A stretch of 64,000 nucleotides of DNA from Apis mellifera (GCF_003254395.2 NC_037643.1:11862963-11926962); one strand, 5' to 3'; counted from the stretch's first letter, positions 35,891-49,699 are shown. Notes: generated by a model not told the origin, from the letters alone. Numbers and translations are program-made.

Positions 35891-37145
35891 GGAATCAACA
35901 ATTTTATATTTTAAAATGTTTGGGCGGGAATGTCGTTGGTTTTAAAGAGTCAAACACGAAACACGTAGCTTAAGAATGGCAGCCAAAAAATGAAATCAAT
36001 AATTTTAATAAATATTTTAAAAAATCATATTTTTTAAGGAATATCGTTGGTTTTCGAGTCAAAGATTGGCAGTGAGACTAGACATAGAAAATTAAATTCG
36101 AAAAGCCACGAAACACATGAATTAAGAATGGCAGCCATTCGATAAAATGGAATCAACAATTTTATATTTTAAAAAATATAGATATATAAAATATAAATAA
36201 ATAAAAATCGTATTTTTTAAGGAGGAATGTTGTTGGTTTGAGAGATTCAAAGATTGAAACTGAGACTAGACATAGAAAATTAAATTCGAAAAGCCACGAA
36301 ACACGTGATTTAAAAATGGCAGCCATTCGATAAAATGGAATCAACAATTTTATATTTTAAAAATTATAAATATATAAAATATAAATAAATATAAATCGTA
36401 TTTTTTAAAGAGGAATATCGTTGGTTTTAAAGAGTCAAAGATTGGAACTGAGACTAGATATAGAAATTGAAATTATTAAATTAAATTCGAAAAGCCACGA
36501 AACACGTGGCTTAAGAATGGTAGCCATTCGATATCAACAATTTTATATTTTAATAAATATAGATATATTTTATAAAATATAAATAAATATAAATCGTGTT
36601 TTTTAAGGAGGAATATCGTTGGTTTTAAAGAGTCAAAGATTGAAACTGAGACTAGACATAGAAATCGAAAATTAAATTCGAAAAGCCACGAAACACGTGA
36701 CTTAAAAATGGCAGCCATAAAATGGAATCAATAATTTTATATTTTAAAAAATCGTATTTTTTAAGGGGAAATATCGTTGATTTTAAAGAGTCAAAGATTG
36801 GCAGTGAGACTAGATATAAAAATCGAAAATTAAATTTGAAAAGTCACGAAATACGTGGTTTAAAAATGGCAGCCATTCGATAAAATGGAATCAATTTTAT
36901 ATTTTAAAAAAATTGTATTTTTTAAGGAATATCGTTGGTTTTAAAGAGTCAAAGTTTGGCAATAATGCTAGACATAAAAATCGAAATTATTAAATTAAAT
37001 TCGAAAAGCCACGAAACACATAACTTAAAAATGGCAGCCATTCGATAAAATGGAATCAACAAATTTATATTTTAAAAAATCGTATTGATGAATGGATAAA
37101 TATGGTTTTAAAAATCGTTAAATTCGAAAAGTCACGAAACACTCG
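35891..37145. repeat. Tandem array, ~7 diverged copies, with ATGGCAGCCAT and CACGTG sites
   Basis: The recurring phrase (T)CGTTGGTTTTAAAGAGTC occurs at about 35934, 36045, 36231 (TGTTGGT), 36419, 36617, 36775 and 36933, with spacing of 111-198 bp. Units share GAGACTAGACATAGAAA, AAATTCGAAAAGCCACGAAA, ATGGCAGCCAT and GGAATCAACAATTTTATATT. The GCCAT dyad is kept in most copies; CACGTG is intact in three. The last copy decays near 37145. Minus-strand open frames beginning MAAIFKSR are a by-product of the repeat. Confidence 0.92.
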
Positions 37146-37189
37146 ATAATTTTCAAACTCGATGGAAGAAATGGAATATTTAATCGAAA

Positions 37190-37600
37190 TTAAATCAAAG
37201 ATCGTATCACGTTCGTAATTTCGTATATGCGTGTTTACGAATTATCGCGCGAATTATATCATGGTAATCGCGAGCTTGAATTTCTGTCAGCCCCGCGTTG
37301 CGCTGCCCACGGGTTGATTTATGCGCTAATTAGCAACAACCGGATTATTTATTGGCCGAAGGCGGTACAATGTCTCCGCTCGCCTTAGCCGGAATAATTA
37401 TCAACGGCTAGGGATAATTAGCTGGAACGTGTCCTGGCTTGTTTATGGAAACGGAACACACGTTGCCTCCGTGTGTTCCGTTTGCCCCTTATAACGATTC
37501 ATCCGAAATGGGGGATACGAAACGCTATTTTTAATGCCCGCCCGTCGTTTGCAAATAATTTGCACGATTTGTTGAAACGTAACGGGAATCTATTTTGCCC
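37190..37600. promoter_or_regulatory. Candidate enhancer-like element with homeodomain sites and dyads
   Basis: Non-coding, compositionally distinct sequence directly after the array. It contains the palindrome GCTAATTAGC (37325-37334), several TAATTA/TTTATTGG/TTTATGG homeodomain-type words, a GCAAATAATTTGC dyad near 37551 and a perfect 14-bp inverted repeat (37449-37483). This density resembles deeply conserved intronic enhancers, but conservation was not tested. Confidence 0.35.
37449..37483. repeat. Perfect 14-bp inverted repeat with 7-base loop
   Basis: Left arm AAACGGAACACACG (37449-37462), loop TTGCCTC, right arm CGTGTGTTCCGTTT (37470-37483). The arms pair without mismatch. Confidence 0.95.
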
Positions 37601-40600
37601 ATTGTGACGATCTTTCTCTTTTCATCTTTATCTCCATCTCGAATCTCATCAAGCATCGAAACACACTTTCGTATTACTTTCTTAGAAATATACGAGAAAA
37701 TGGCTTGCAGGATTGATTCTTCAGGCATAAGGTTAATCGTTTATCGATTCAAAGTAGAAATACAAAAAGTATTTATATTTTATTGCATTTAATATAATGT
37801 TTTCAAGTTTAATTAATAAGCGTATATATATAAATAGAGAAACGAGGGGAACGATGTGGAAATATATTTCTTTTTTTTTTTACACCCAACAGTATACATT
37901 ATGAAAATTTTGAGGTTATCTTGATGATATGTTAATAACTGTCGTATGTATCGCGTTCGTGAATTACTCGTTTATTTCTTTTTACGTAATTATGTGTGTA
38001 TACGTAAGTTTAAATATTAATAGTACGTATAAAAATAATACAAATTTAATAATATCGAAAAATAACTTGGCGATGTATTAATAAGTTATATACACCATGC
38101 TATAGTGTCACGTGTACTGCAGATGTCACGTGATCAACCGCTACGAAACTATAGAACGTCGCCTCGTCTAGTCCTCCAGCAAGTATAAACGTTTTCATCG
38201 CCACGTGTAGTTATTTAAATCGTTAAATCTGCATATCTATATACATACATGTATCTATATTTAGCGTGCAAATTTGCATAAAAAAAAAAAAGAAAAAATC
38301 TATATCTAAAATAGAACACAAGAATTAAACTTTGCAACTTATTTGTACACGGAACAAAGTACATCGATTTCGATTCCTTCGATTCTAATCTGTAATTTCT
38401 TTTTCTCTCTCTGATTTTTCGCCTCGTACAATACGATTTTGATCGTTCAAACAACGATTACAAATAATTAACAATTTTCTTTTTTTGCGCTAATTGTATT
38501 TGTATATAATCAGTCGTACCAGTAATTAAGTCTCGCTTATAATGGCCATTGACGGTTAATAGTAATTATAAGGTGCTCGACGGGATTATAACGTTGATGA
38601 AAAGGTGGAAGAGGGTTGAGGAGCCGAGAAAAGAGGCAGGGGATGGTGCATCGTCGGAGCAGGTCGCTCGATACTGACCACCTCACACCTACGAGAAGTG
38701 CCTCTCTCTCTCTCTGTCTCCTCCATCTGCCTCCATCTTTGCGTTATTTTTCGCATTACTTTTCATTCCCTTATCGTCCAAAGGTACGAATACATTTCGA
38801 GACTTAAATCTACATCTCGAGAGTATTTTTCGCAAGTGGAAAAACTGGATTGAGAGAATAATTTTCAACTTAGCGTCTCTAACTCTTGCGAGAACAACGA
38901 AGGAGGAGAGTTTCAAATTATATTCGCATCGTTACGATTTCGATGAAAATTACAAGCGAAAGATAATTAATCTAGGAATGAGGAATTTCCCTTTATTAGT
39001 CCTTTAATAAATTTATTCCGTTTTTACTCCGTTGAGGAAATATAATGGTTTGAAACAAAGGTGAGAGATTAAAAAGCGATGGAACGGAAGTGGAGGATAA
39101 ATATTTTGTTGATATTCTAATCTAATTAGCCGGGAAATTTGTTTTGATGAAAAAATTCTGTTGATCTTTGTAATTTTACCCCTGTGTTTACATTTATCAC
39201 GTATATACTTTTACTGCTTACCAGAATTCTTTAAAAAAGTTTAAAAAAATTTGTTCGATATAATGGAATATTTTATCGGAATGGAAAAATGCTGTGTAAC
39301 GTAAGTTGGCGTTAATCGTGAAATTTATACCCGCTTTTTTTTTCAGTATAAAGCGTTGGTTTAAAAAGTTCTATCTTTTATTACTATCTCTTTTTTTTTA
39401 CACTCTATTCCTTTTTGAATCTTCCACAGTGTGCTACGCTATTATATAACAAATACCAATTTTATCAGCTATTATGTAAACCGTAACTTTATCTCTAGTA
39501 GATAGAAATATTGACTCTATCGATGATTTTATGTTTTATGTATTTCGTTAATGTATTTCTTTTCCTTTCGTATCTCTATAGAACAGAAAATTAGAAATAT
39601 CGATTTGTTCCGTTTATAATCTATAAAAATATTTATTGGAAAATAATAGAAAATAAAAAAGAAAAAATTATTTTATTATTGATTTTTAATTAGTAATATT
39701 TAGTAATATTTTCTTTACGAAATTTATATATATATCGATGTTAAGAAGCATCGACTCCTTTTCAAGGACTGGTGGTAGACTCCTTCATATCCATAAAGGA
39801 TATAGGTTGCATTGGAAAGGCCCGCGCACGAGCACAAGCTGATCGACAAATCTCGATCGAGAACCACTGGCAAACAGCAGGCAGAGCGGACAAAGAGCGA
39901 ACGGTTATTGCAGGACGACAGTATACAATCGACTCAGTGTACAGTAGACTCGAGGCAGCGGCACGTCGCACGGTAGTTCAGGTTTTTTTTAGAAGCAAAA
40001 ATAATAGTTTTTTTTATTGACATTATAATCAATCTTACATTTCTTTTATTTTACATATATTTTCTTAATATATTAATTAACGCCGAAAAATAATATTTAC
40101 TTTTAATAATGTTTTTACTGTCGATAATAATTCGCAATTGACGATTAATAACAAAAATTAATGTAGATCATTTTTTGATTCGGAAATATATTTCAAATTC
40201 AGACGAAATGTAAAAAATTAATATTATTCTCCAAATATCTACAATTTTGTTATTGAGATCCGTTCATTACGAGGAAAGGAACGCACCGGTGGATCTCACT
40301 CTCTCATTCTTTTCTTCGTTCTCTTGTTCTTTCTTTCTTTGTCTCTGGTTGTGCCGCTTGCACCGAACCTATAAACTACCTGCACCTATACTTCCTGCCA
40401 CTCGACAATGAAACCTTTTTCCCCAATTACTGCTCGAGTGATCCCGAGCCATGGACGTTCTACGTTTTCGAAAACTTCCGGAAAGTTTTTTAATTTATCC
40501 ACTAGGGATTTATTGACCGAATGATCGTGCAATGGTGCGCCGATCGGAATAATTATCGACGCACGGTAAACAAATATTTTTACGCAAAACCGTGTTAGAA

Positions 40601-41340
40601 ATAATTCGAATTATTTCTAAAAAAAAATTATCACTAGAAATTTTAAATTTTTGCTAATGTTCCCATAAATGCAATGACAATTCTTTTACGACAGAAGATT
40701 GGTATCTTTATTTTTTTGAAACAAGCATTATAATCTCAAATGGCCCGTCATACAAAGATCCCAAATTTTCTAAACAATACATCGTGCATAGACAACAATA
40801 GTCGTCCATATCGCTTCAAATCTAGAATTCGTAAAAGTTACGAATTTCCTTTTGCCGCGCACAAAAGAATCGCTTTTTCTTTTCTTCCCCTTGAAAATAC
40901 TTATTCTACCTAAGCAAAGGATGAAAATAACCGCGTCTTTATTGAAAGATCGATTTATAGGGGACCTGGTTCACAGGCGTGAATTAGCCCTCGTAGACCT
41001 TTCTATGGAAGTAGATAGCAGGATCGGTCGACGGTTATCGAATCACAGGTGCAACGATCGGTGGTCTACTGAAGAGAGGCACCGTCGTTCGACGAAACAA
41101 ACGTTCGTAACCTTGTGTCTATACGAACCGTGAACCGGAGAAGTGAAAGAGGGAGGGGGGGGAGCTGCCGATCAAGTAGAAAGTAACCGAGTAACCTACG
41201 AATTGCGTAACGCTCCAGTCCTCGTGTTTAATATGCAGCATCGATGGATTGTCTCGGGCGCAAGGATCCTTGATGAGCCTGCGAATTTCGCCTCGCAACT
41301 GTACTTTCCACGAGTTGGAAAATGATTTATTAGAATTAAA
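37601..41340. other. Mixed intronic stretch
   Basis: AT-rich with GC-richer islands at about 38580-38720, 39750-39980 and 40260-41330. Open frames are short and lack domains. Confidence 0.35.
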
Positions 41341-44300
41341 TTATTAAAAATCATAGATGATAGAATGAAGAGAGGAAAAATGAAAAAATTTTTCATTTTA
41401 TGGATGAAGACAAATTTGAAAAAATAAAAAAACATTCTGAATATTGAAATATGTTAATAATTTTTGTAATGTTTCAATATCTCTTTATTCAAAAACAATA
41501 AAATTTATTCAAATTTGCCAAGCATCTCGTTCTTATTCACAGAAGAATCGGTTCTTAAAAGTGTTTCTTCCGCGTTCATTGTAACCATTAAATGGACTAT
41601 TTTCACCGTCTACTGGTGAAAGTGTCGGTTGTTCACGAGGAGAGGACAGGAAGCGTCAATTTCACCCGGAGATCGTGAGTGACCCGGGTCGCTTGTCCCT
41701 AGGTGTTATCACGAGGATCAGCTCGCGTGCCATGCTTTCTCATATCGCCCTTCCTCATTTTTTTGCCCTTCTTTCCTCCATTTTCTTTTCTCTCGATGAT
41801 CCCAAATAGCCGTTTCCACTAAATTCAACTAATCTTTCATATCAAAAAACTTGATTTAAAAGAATTTAAATGTGTTCAAATGCGTTCGATATAAATTTGA
41901 AAAATGAAATCCATCTCGATGCAACTTAAAGTTTAATACGAGATTATGTAAAATCAGAGAACGTTCGGCATTGATTTCAATTAGCTCGAATTGCGTGTTC
42001 GAGCATTTCTTGTATTATATTAGTCCACATATTTCTTACTTCTGCGTTGTTGTAAAAGCGTTATCTCGTATCGTTGCAATTTTTCACGCAATGAGATGAA
42101 AAAAAAAAAAAATTTCTCGTCGTACCAATTATTGATTCTTTTTATATTTTTACACAATGATTTATCGGTCAATTCTATTAGCATTCGCGCGATTGTTAAA
42201 ATTTTTTTTATTTTTTCCTCTCTCGGTAGCAATGTTTCTGCGCTTAATTTTATTATCAATCATTATATTCGAAATAAATTACAAAGTCTCAGGTAGTGAA
42301 AACAATGGACAACAACTATCATGTGATATAATATTGTTCTTTTATTCAAATACGAAGATGCGACAGCAGAAAAGGAAAAAATTATGCGAAAAAGTTGCGT
42401 CATCGGAATTATTGAAAAAACTGACGGACTCATGTGCACGTGAAAAGTGTTAATATTGTAACAAATTATAGATTAGATGGATAGAATCTGTGTCTTTTTT
42501 TCCACAAAACAATTATTATTATTATTATTATACAAGTTAATCACAATTTTAGCTGACTGATCCATAAAATTCGCTTAATATAAATGTTTTATCAAATTTT
42601 AAAATAATTTATTAGCAGCGTCTTATGTAACACGTTTTTTACACGATAAGTGTTACAAGTAGTATAAATTATAATCTTCCATTTTACAATCTGTTTTTAT
42701 TTATTCCTCTTTCGAGAAAATATCATTATAACGCGTGTGATTTGTAGAATCGTAGAATCTAAAGAGAGAATCTAAATTTCTCCTTTTCGTAATTTACGAT
42801 TGATAAAATATTATTCCACTTGAAAAAAAAAAAAAAATCTCGATCGCGTTATCACGAATGTCGCGTCACCGATTCAGACGGATATACACACTCGATGCTC
42901 TCCGCCTTTCGTTTTGCTCTCTCCGCACACCCTCCCGCTCCTCGTCCCTTCCCCGAACTCTTTCATTCCTGCGAATGAGCCGGCGGCAGTGTCGGTCGCT
43001 CGTCGAGACGGCTAATTCAAGGTGACGGACAGTCAATGAAGACATGGCTATCCTTGAAACAGGCTGAAATTAGGTGTTCGTCTGTTGATATACCTAAATC
43101 CTATCCCACTTCCTTTCTCATCCGCTTCTATATTCGATATCGCATTGAAATTATTGGTTTCCTTCTTTTTAATAATATTGTTTCTTTTTTGAGTAAATTT
43201 TCAATAATAAAGTAATGTAATTTTAATTCGATTAGAATTCGTAGAAACATTTTGTTAAGCTTTTGTTATTAATAATAATATCAATTGTGTTATAAATAAT
43301 ATTATATTCCGTGAAAAGAAAAGAAAAAGAAATGTTGAGAAGCTTCTCACAAAAATTATGATTCTTAGTAGTCCTTGTATTCTGTATGAGTGATCATATC
43401 CCACTAGTGTTTTTAAAACACGAGTTCAGGGTTACAGATAAGGCTGATTTATTTACACGATACGCATACAGTTCATGTTGGAATGTACACAAATCCTCTT
43501 TGAAACCACTTCACATTTTCTCCTCGTATCACTTACGTTTTCAAGTTTAAGTTAGTTAGGCTTTTCTTAGCCTTTGTGTGAAAGTACAAAAGATTCTTTC
43601 ACTGAAAAGCAGTGACACTAAAAAAATATATTTAAGTTAAGAATTATTAAATCTTTTTTTTTTAATTAAAAAATTATTCATTAAAGAGAAATATTCAAAT
43701 GTAACCAAATAACCAATTTTTTTTTTTTTTTTAAATATTCTAACTAATATTCTCTTCTTCGATATTTTAAAGAATATATTATTAACAATTTTAATTTCTT
43801 AACGTAGCATGTTGAATATTCTAAATACAATTATGTCTACAACATATTTATTTATAAATCCAATATCACGTAATACATAAATCATGAATTGAAAATTTCA
43901 TTTCAGTTTATATTTAGTTGGTAGTTGATACGTAACTTGCCAAGGCAGGTGAGTAGAAATGCAAAGAAAATGGAGGTTCGATGTCGGCAAAAGATACGCG
44001 ACGTTTCTCAGTAATCGATATAGCCCATGAAAACCGGTAACGTAAGTTGCATTAGCACCACTGTCGAATGATAAAAAAACGCGCATAGTTGCGTGCTCGA
44101 TTTGCGGGATTTAATTAAAAAAAAAAAAAGAAAACGATATACTCCCGTATATCGTTTTTCCGATGATGTAATAAATTCCTGTAAATAAATAAACTTTGTC
44201 ATTTGATGATTTCACGAATGAAGAAAAAAAGGAAAGAAATTGTTGTTCATTGTTTCACTTATTTTTTAACGAATTCGTAAATGTCATCATCTCTGTATAC

Positions 44301-44990
44301 AAGCAATTTATAAAATAACGCGAATGCAGCCTCGAGAAAACTTTTGCTCTCGGTGAGTTATTCATATCACGTTGGAATAAAGCGTTCATGACTTGCAGTC
44401 AGATTAAGGTCAAAATCAACGTTGAAAGAAAACATTGATATTAGACTATTATTATTAAATCCAATAAATATAAATATATTGGTGAACGGAAGAAGAAACT
44501 TTTCCAACTTTTGTTTTTCAACAAATTTTCATAAAAAAAAATTTAAAGTAATTTAAAGTAATTAAATTATAAATCATAAGAAAGTTTAATGTAATACAAT
44601 CATTTATCAAATTTATTATTGTCATCAATATATTCTTCATATTATATTTATAAATTTATTATCTATTTATTTAAATTTATTGTAATATCTAAGTTATAGT
44701 TATTCCATACAATATTTTTGGTATATATAGATATACAATACACGGAATGATAAAATTCAGGAAAATTTATCCGATTGATATCACATAAGTATAATTATTA
44801 CGGAAAATAGAGAATAACGAAGATTATATTATATTCATTCAAGAATTAAAATGTTTCTCAACGCGAAATCGTATAAAGGTGCCAACTAATATAAATTTAT
44901 AAATACATTCGATTTTCTCCCGGTCAAAATCTTGTTGTTTCAATCGTTGCCGCAATCAAATTAAAAGAACAATTAAATACTAAGGCAATT
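41341..44990. other. Mostly AT-rich intronic stretch
   Basis: GC-richer patches lie at about 41580-41740 and 42840-43060. A short perfect hairpin lies at 44131-44158. No gene recognised. Confidence 0.35.
44131..44158. repeat. 12-bp perfect hairpin
   Basis: AAAACGATATAC (44131-44142), loop TCCC, GTATATCGTTTT (44147-44158). Too short for a microRNA precursor on its own. Confidence 0.9.
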
Positions 44991-46220
44991 AAGCGAAATT
45001 ACTTTAGATTACATTGATTAAATTACATGGACTCGATTAACCGAATCCCGTGCTGCAATTGTATTCGTGTGTAAGTCGAGAGTTGACTGCGTGTACGTAC
45101 GAGGCATGACGGGGGAGAAGGAGTGGGGAGAGGACCACGAAAACGACGCGTTACGACCGAGTTCGTATGCGCGCGTTTCACTTCTGTGCGAAAAATGTTT
45201 CGGGCGCAAAGATTATCAGCGCCGTTCCCGTGACATACCGTGGCCAGCGTTACGGTATTAATTAGTCGATTCGAGCGAAGACAACTGGTCGGCAAGGTCG
45301 TCGGTCGCTCGCTGATGCTTTGGACCCTCTTCACCGACAGCTGACAGCAAACGTACGCGATCGAGGTAGTACACGCCTCTCCGTACTAATCACACTACAA
45401 ACGTTTCCTGTGCGCAGTGGTGTTCAATCCGTGGCTTTAAATATATACTCGGATGATAAATAGAATAAGAGATGTTATATGAATGTTTTTCATGGATAAA
45501 TTAATGGAATTTTTTAACTTAAGTATATTTAGATTGAAAAATATAAATTTTGTTACATAAAACAGAATTAATAAAGATAAAATTAAAGTAATTTAAATTA
45601 ATTTTTTTTTATTAAATGCTTTTTTCAGTATCTTAAATTTTTTTATGAATATTTTATATTTTAATTTCATTTTATTTTTTATTTTTTTAATTAGGTTCTT
45701 ATTTTATAGCTCTTTGAATCATGATAAATAATCCTACGATATGTTTTATTCTTACTTTCTTATTTTTTTTCTTTCTACTATATCAATTGTTTTTACACAA
45801 ATATAAATTTATATAAGATTACAACATAATGTAAATAATACAATTTATTATTTTAAAAACATATGTATTATCTTCTTTTGTGAAAAAGACACGCGGCACA
45901 CGCGTCTATCATAGAAAGCTTAAATGTTTTTCAAAACGATTTAATCGTTTCTTAGGTGGCGCGCGCGTCCAGCTTTTCGATGCGGCTTCCACGCGAGCTT
46001 CCGTTTCTGCGTGCGCGCGGGAATTAGAATCTGACATTTTCTACTCTGCGGAGTGTGTAACAGGTAATTAGTTCTTGCGTGGAGCGCTGCACGCCGGGGC
46101 AAGGGAAAAAAGATGGAGGAGTGGCAGAAAGAGAGAACGCTATTAAGCGAATTACACGTTCGCAGGTAGATCGCATCCTACGGTGAGCGTAGGCCTGAGC
46201 GTATCTGCGCGTAATGTAAA
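44991..46220. other. Two CpG-rich islands separated by AT-rich DNA
   Basis: Islands at about 45020-45430 and 45890-46210 flank an AT-rich core. Open frames are compositional. Possible regulatory sequence. Confidence 0.25.
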
Positions 46221-48090
46221 ACTGGCATTATGGAGGATTCCTTTTCTTTTCTTCTTTTGGAAGTTTGCGTGAAAAATTACCGTTTCGAAAACAGAATATG
46301 AAAATTGCACGGATCTCACCCGTTTTGACAATAAAATATATCGGAATAAATATTTCGATGCCGAATAGAAAAAAGAAAATTTGGAAAAATTTTTAATCGC
46401 AAAGACGAGATAATAATAAAAATTTTGAAAATGAAATTTAAATAAAAGAATTATGTTTGATGATTTTTAAAAATAATATTTTACAGGGAATAATAAAGCG
46501 TGAATTTTTGTTAATATTTTAGATGTATGCGCGGGGTGGAATAAATGAATTGATTCTATAGCGAGCAACAGGTATACCGGTAAGAGGATGGAGAAAATTT
46601 AATCGAATCGATGCGGCTTCGTGTTGCGAACCATTCACGAAGCTTTACCGAATCGATGTGAAATTATATAGTATACATATACATCCGGTTTTTAGAAAGA
46701 GACTTTCTGAAAGTATGAAAGTATGAAAGTATGAAAATATTTAAATATAAGAAATATTTATGCATAGAGGTTTATTACTTCATTATTTGATGAAGTTATT
46801 TATATACTTATCGTCACAGATTCGAAAAATACATTCGAACAATTAATTAAATAATTAACTCGATGAAGTTAATTTATATATTTAACAATTTAAGTAATAA
46901 ATTGAAAATAGATTTTGGAGAATTAATCCTCCAAAAGAATATCCTTATATAGTTTCTGAAATAAAGTATTTTTAAATTTAAATTTTATTTTAAATTCAAA
47001 CGTATCAAATTAATAAAAGAAATTTGAAGAGAATTTTGAATCTTAAGCATTTTTTGATGCAAGAAATTTATTGAAATAGATACACGTATACGTATTCTCA
47101 TTCCATAATAATTCATTCAAGGTCAGAAACTCTAGAAACTTCTAGAATCATTTCAAACAATACGTGAAGCCATGCACGCAGAATGACAATCACATTCTCC
47201 GGGCAATATTTTTTATTTTAACAATTCGAATTTCGGTTATGCGTAAGATTACGCGTCTCTCGATGATTTTTCCTGTTCTAAGCGGAAGGAGAGGAAGACA
47301 CAGACTGAGGGAGCAGGATCTGTGCGTGCAAAGGGTCCGATGGTTGAGCGAGATGAAATAGAAGGGAACAGATTGATGGCAAGGGATGAAAGTCGGCCTA
47401 AACGACCGAGAGAGAAAGATACGAAACAGCTGTGCTGGTCTCTCGTGGAGACAAGTCTTGGATATACACAGCCTCGTGCGGGCATAGCGTGTAATACCGT
47501 GGCGAAGTTATGCACCCTTCGCAGGGGTTCTCAATTTTTATATTAGATTTTAAATGGAAGCGTGGAAACCGACGTATACCGACGACGCTTCTCATATAGT
47601 TTTATACACTCGGTTTTATCATCTCTGCCTTGCGAGATTATTTTTTTTAGTGTGTTTATATTACGACCTGGTGGCTTCTGCACATCCCCCAGATTTTTAT
47701 TGTTGAATTAAAAATGAGCAAGAATTTTTATATCGCATTAAAAAAATAAGGGAAATGAAAGATAAGTGGGAAAAATTTTTATATACAATTTTGTACAAAT
47801 TTTACGATTATATAATCGTTTAATGAGATAAAGAATAAATTGAGAATGTAGAGAAAAATTTTTGTCTATAATTTTCTAAAAAAAAGAAAAACAATATGCG
47901 AATTTCTCATCGCAGGAAATTATATCATCGGATCAAAATTAAGAAGCAAACAAAGAACGCTTAGGAAACTGCTGTATATAAATATTATCTCTCGTGCGAT
48001 TTCATTATTTCTATTATTTGTTTTAATCTATCCTTCACGTTGTTCGTAAACGAAAACTAGGCCAGATAAAAAGACGAAAGATTGCACCGT
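46221..48090. other. Mostly AT-rich stretch with one GC-richer patch
   Basis: The patch at 47170-47620 has overlapping short frames with no domain. A (GAAAGTAT)3 run lies near 46710. No gene seen. Confidence 0.35.
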
Positions 48091-48270
48091 TAATTAATAC
48101 GCGGCATTGTGGGTAACGCAATCCGCCGGTTGAAATGCGTTGCTCCATTTCTTCAAAGGCTCGTTCTCCGCAGGACCGACTTTCACGGTGAACACCGTGA
48201 TTCTAATATTAGTCGGTGAATAACACTTCGGTTTCGCGGTGCGACTCGTGCGAACCGCGAAAGAAATTTA
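48091..48270. promoter_or_regulatory. Small dyad-rich non-coding element
   Basis: Contains TCACGGTG-AA-CACCGTGA (48183-48200), the palindrome CTAATATTAG right after it, and an imperfect dyad around GGTTTCGC/GCGAACC. It is a short GC-richer island within AT-rich DNA. Confidence 0.3.
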
Positions 48271-49430
48271 ACATTTATGATAAAAGAAGAAGAGGAAAAA
48301 AGAAAGCAAAATTTTCCCTTTTTTCTTGTTCTCTTGACCTACTGAAAAGCTTCTAGTTAATAATTTAGGAGACAGTTATTATTTCATTAATTCATTCATA
48401 CAATTCTTCTTCAATTAAAAGACAATTTTTATTATGCTACTTTTGTACAGTCAACATACTGCAGCTATTTAAAATTAATTCATTGAACAGATCGACCTAA
48501 AATAAAAATCAACAGGACATGTTTTTGATAAACAGGTGAATAATATATTTGTCGAGTTCCTTTAAATTATATAAACTCATTAATTTATACTAAAAAATAA
48601 AATTTTATTATTAATCATTATTTCTATATTTTATTAATTAAAATATAAATTTTTATGGAAAAATAAAATATAAATTTAAATCATTAATATAATTATAAAC
48701 TAAATTATTGAATTATTTAAATTAAAGAAAAATATATTATCTTCATAACATTTTTATCTTAAATCTATAGATTATCCCATAAATTTTTAATATAAAAATT
48801 AATAAATGAATAAAAATTTAATTTATTAAAATATTTATATCTAAATTAAATTTATTTCTAAAAAAACTAGATATTAATAAGTTCGTTTAACATTTAATTT
48901 CTAAATTTATATTAATAATTTTATTGCTACAAAAAAAATAATATAAATTTAGCTCCCTTATTTTCAAGCTACTGGAGCTTAGTTTTTTTTTTCGAATTAA
49001 TTCCTAGAAATTAATCAGTAGCAATAAAAACAACAGAAACTTGAAGAATCTATTACGTATATTCTCAACTTTTTCTTCTATCAATTTTTCATATCTTGTT
49101 CATTGCCAATCGTATCGTCTAACGAGTCGAATAAATTAAAAAAAAAAAACGAGAAATTTTCCTCGATTGGCAACTACAATACAATAAGATAGATATTTCA
49201 ATGACGTCTTTGAAACGAATCAAATACACAAGTAGATATTAATTAAGATATTCTCTTGGATATTTTAATTATATACGAATAAAAATAATTTCTTCTACAA
49301 GACTTATATCATATCTGAAGAAACGTGACCTGAATAATTATCGATTTTAAAGAAATTAAACCATCGAAGAATTACTGGCAATCGAAATAAATAATATATC
49401 CTCCATGCTTTTTGCAATTCTCGTGAATCT
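48271..49430. other. AT-rich stretch
   Basis: Nothing functional seen. Confidence 0.5.
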
Positions 49431-49460
49431 AACTTAACTTGCGAACAATCGGAATAGGGA

Positions 49461-49478
49461 GGGGGGGGGGGGGGGGGG
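49461..49478. repeat. Poly(G) run of 18
   Basis: An uninterrupted run of 18 G at the edge of a GC-rich block, which is rare in an AT-rich genome. Could form a G-quadruplex, or its length may be uncertain because of sequencing. Confidence 0.9.
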
Positions 49479-49699
49479 CAGTCGATCTCTCGACGCAGCG
49501 TTGCATCTCTCGCGTAGAAATCGGGTGTGGCCGATAACTAGGATTCGAGCTGGTTCGATCCCCATCGGTGTGTGTCTCGGTGGCATTGACCTTGGCGATC
49601 CTCGGCGTCCACAGCGAATATCTGCGTGGCTACGCGTTAACAGGTACCAGGCAATCACCGCAATAATGGTCGAAGTTTCTTGCGACCGTTAGGTATGGA

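Noticed and set aside
36162..36718. Repeated minus-strand frames beginning MAAIFKSR as a small gene family
   Set aside because: They are readings of the tandem DNA repeat and are interrupted differently in each unit.
49541..49575. tRNA gene suggested by a GGTTCGATCC B-box-like word
   Set aside because: No A-box at proper distance and no cloverleaf stems could be drawn around it.
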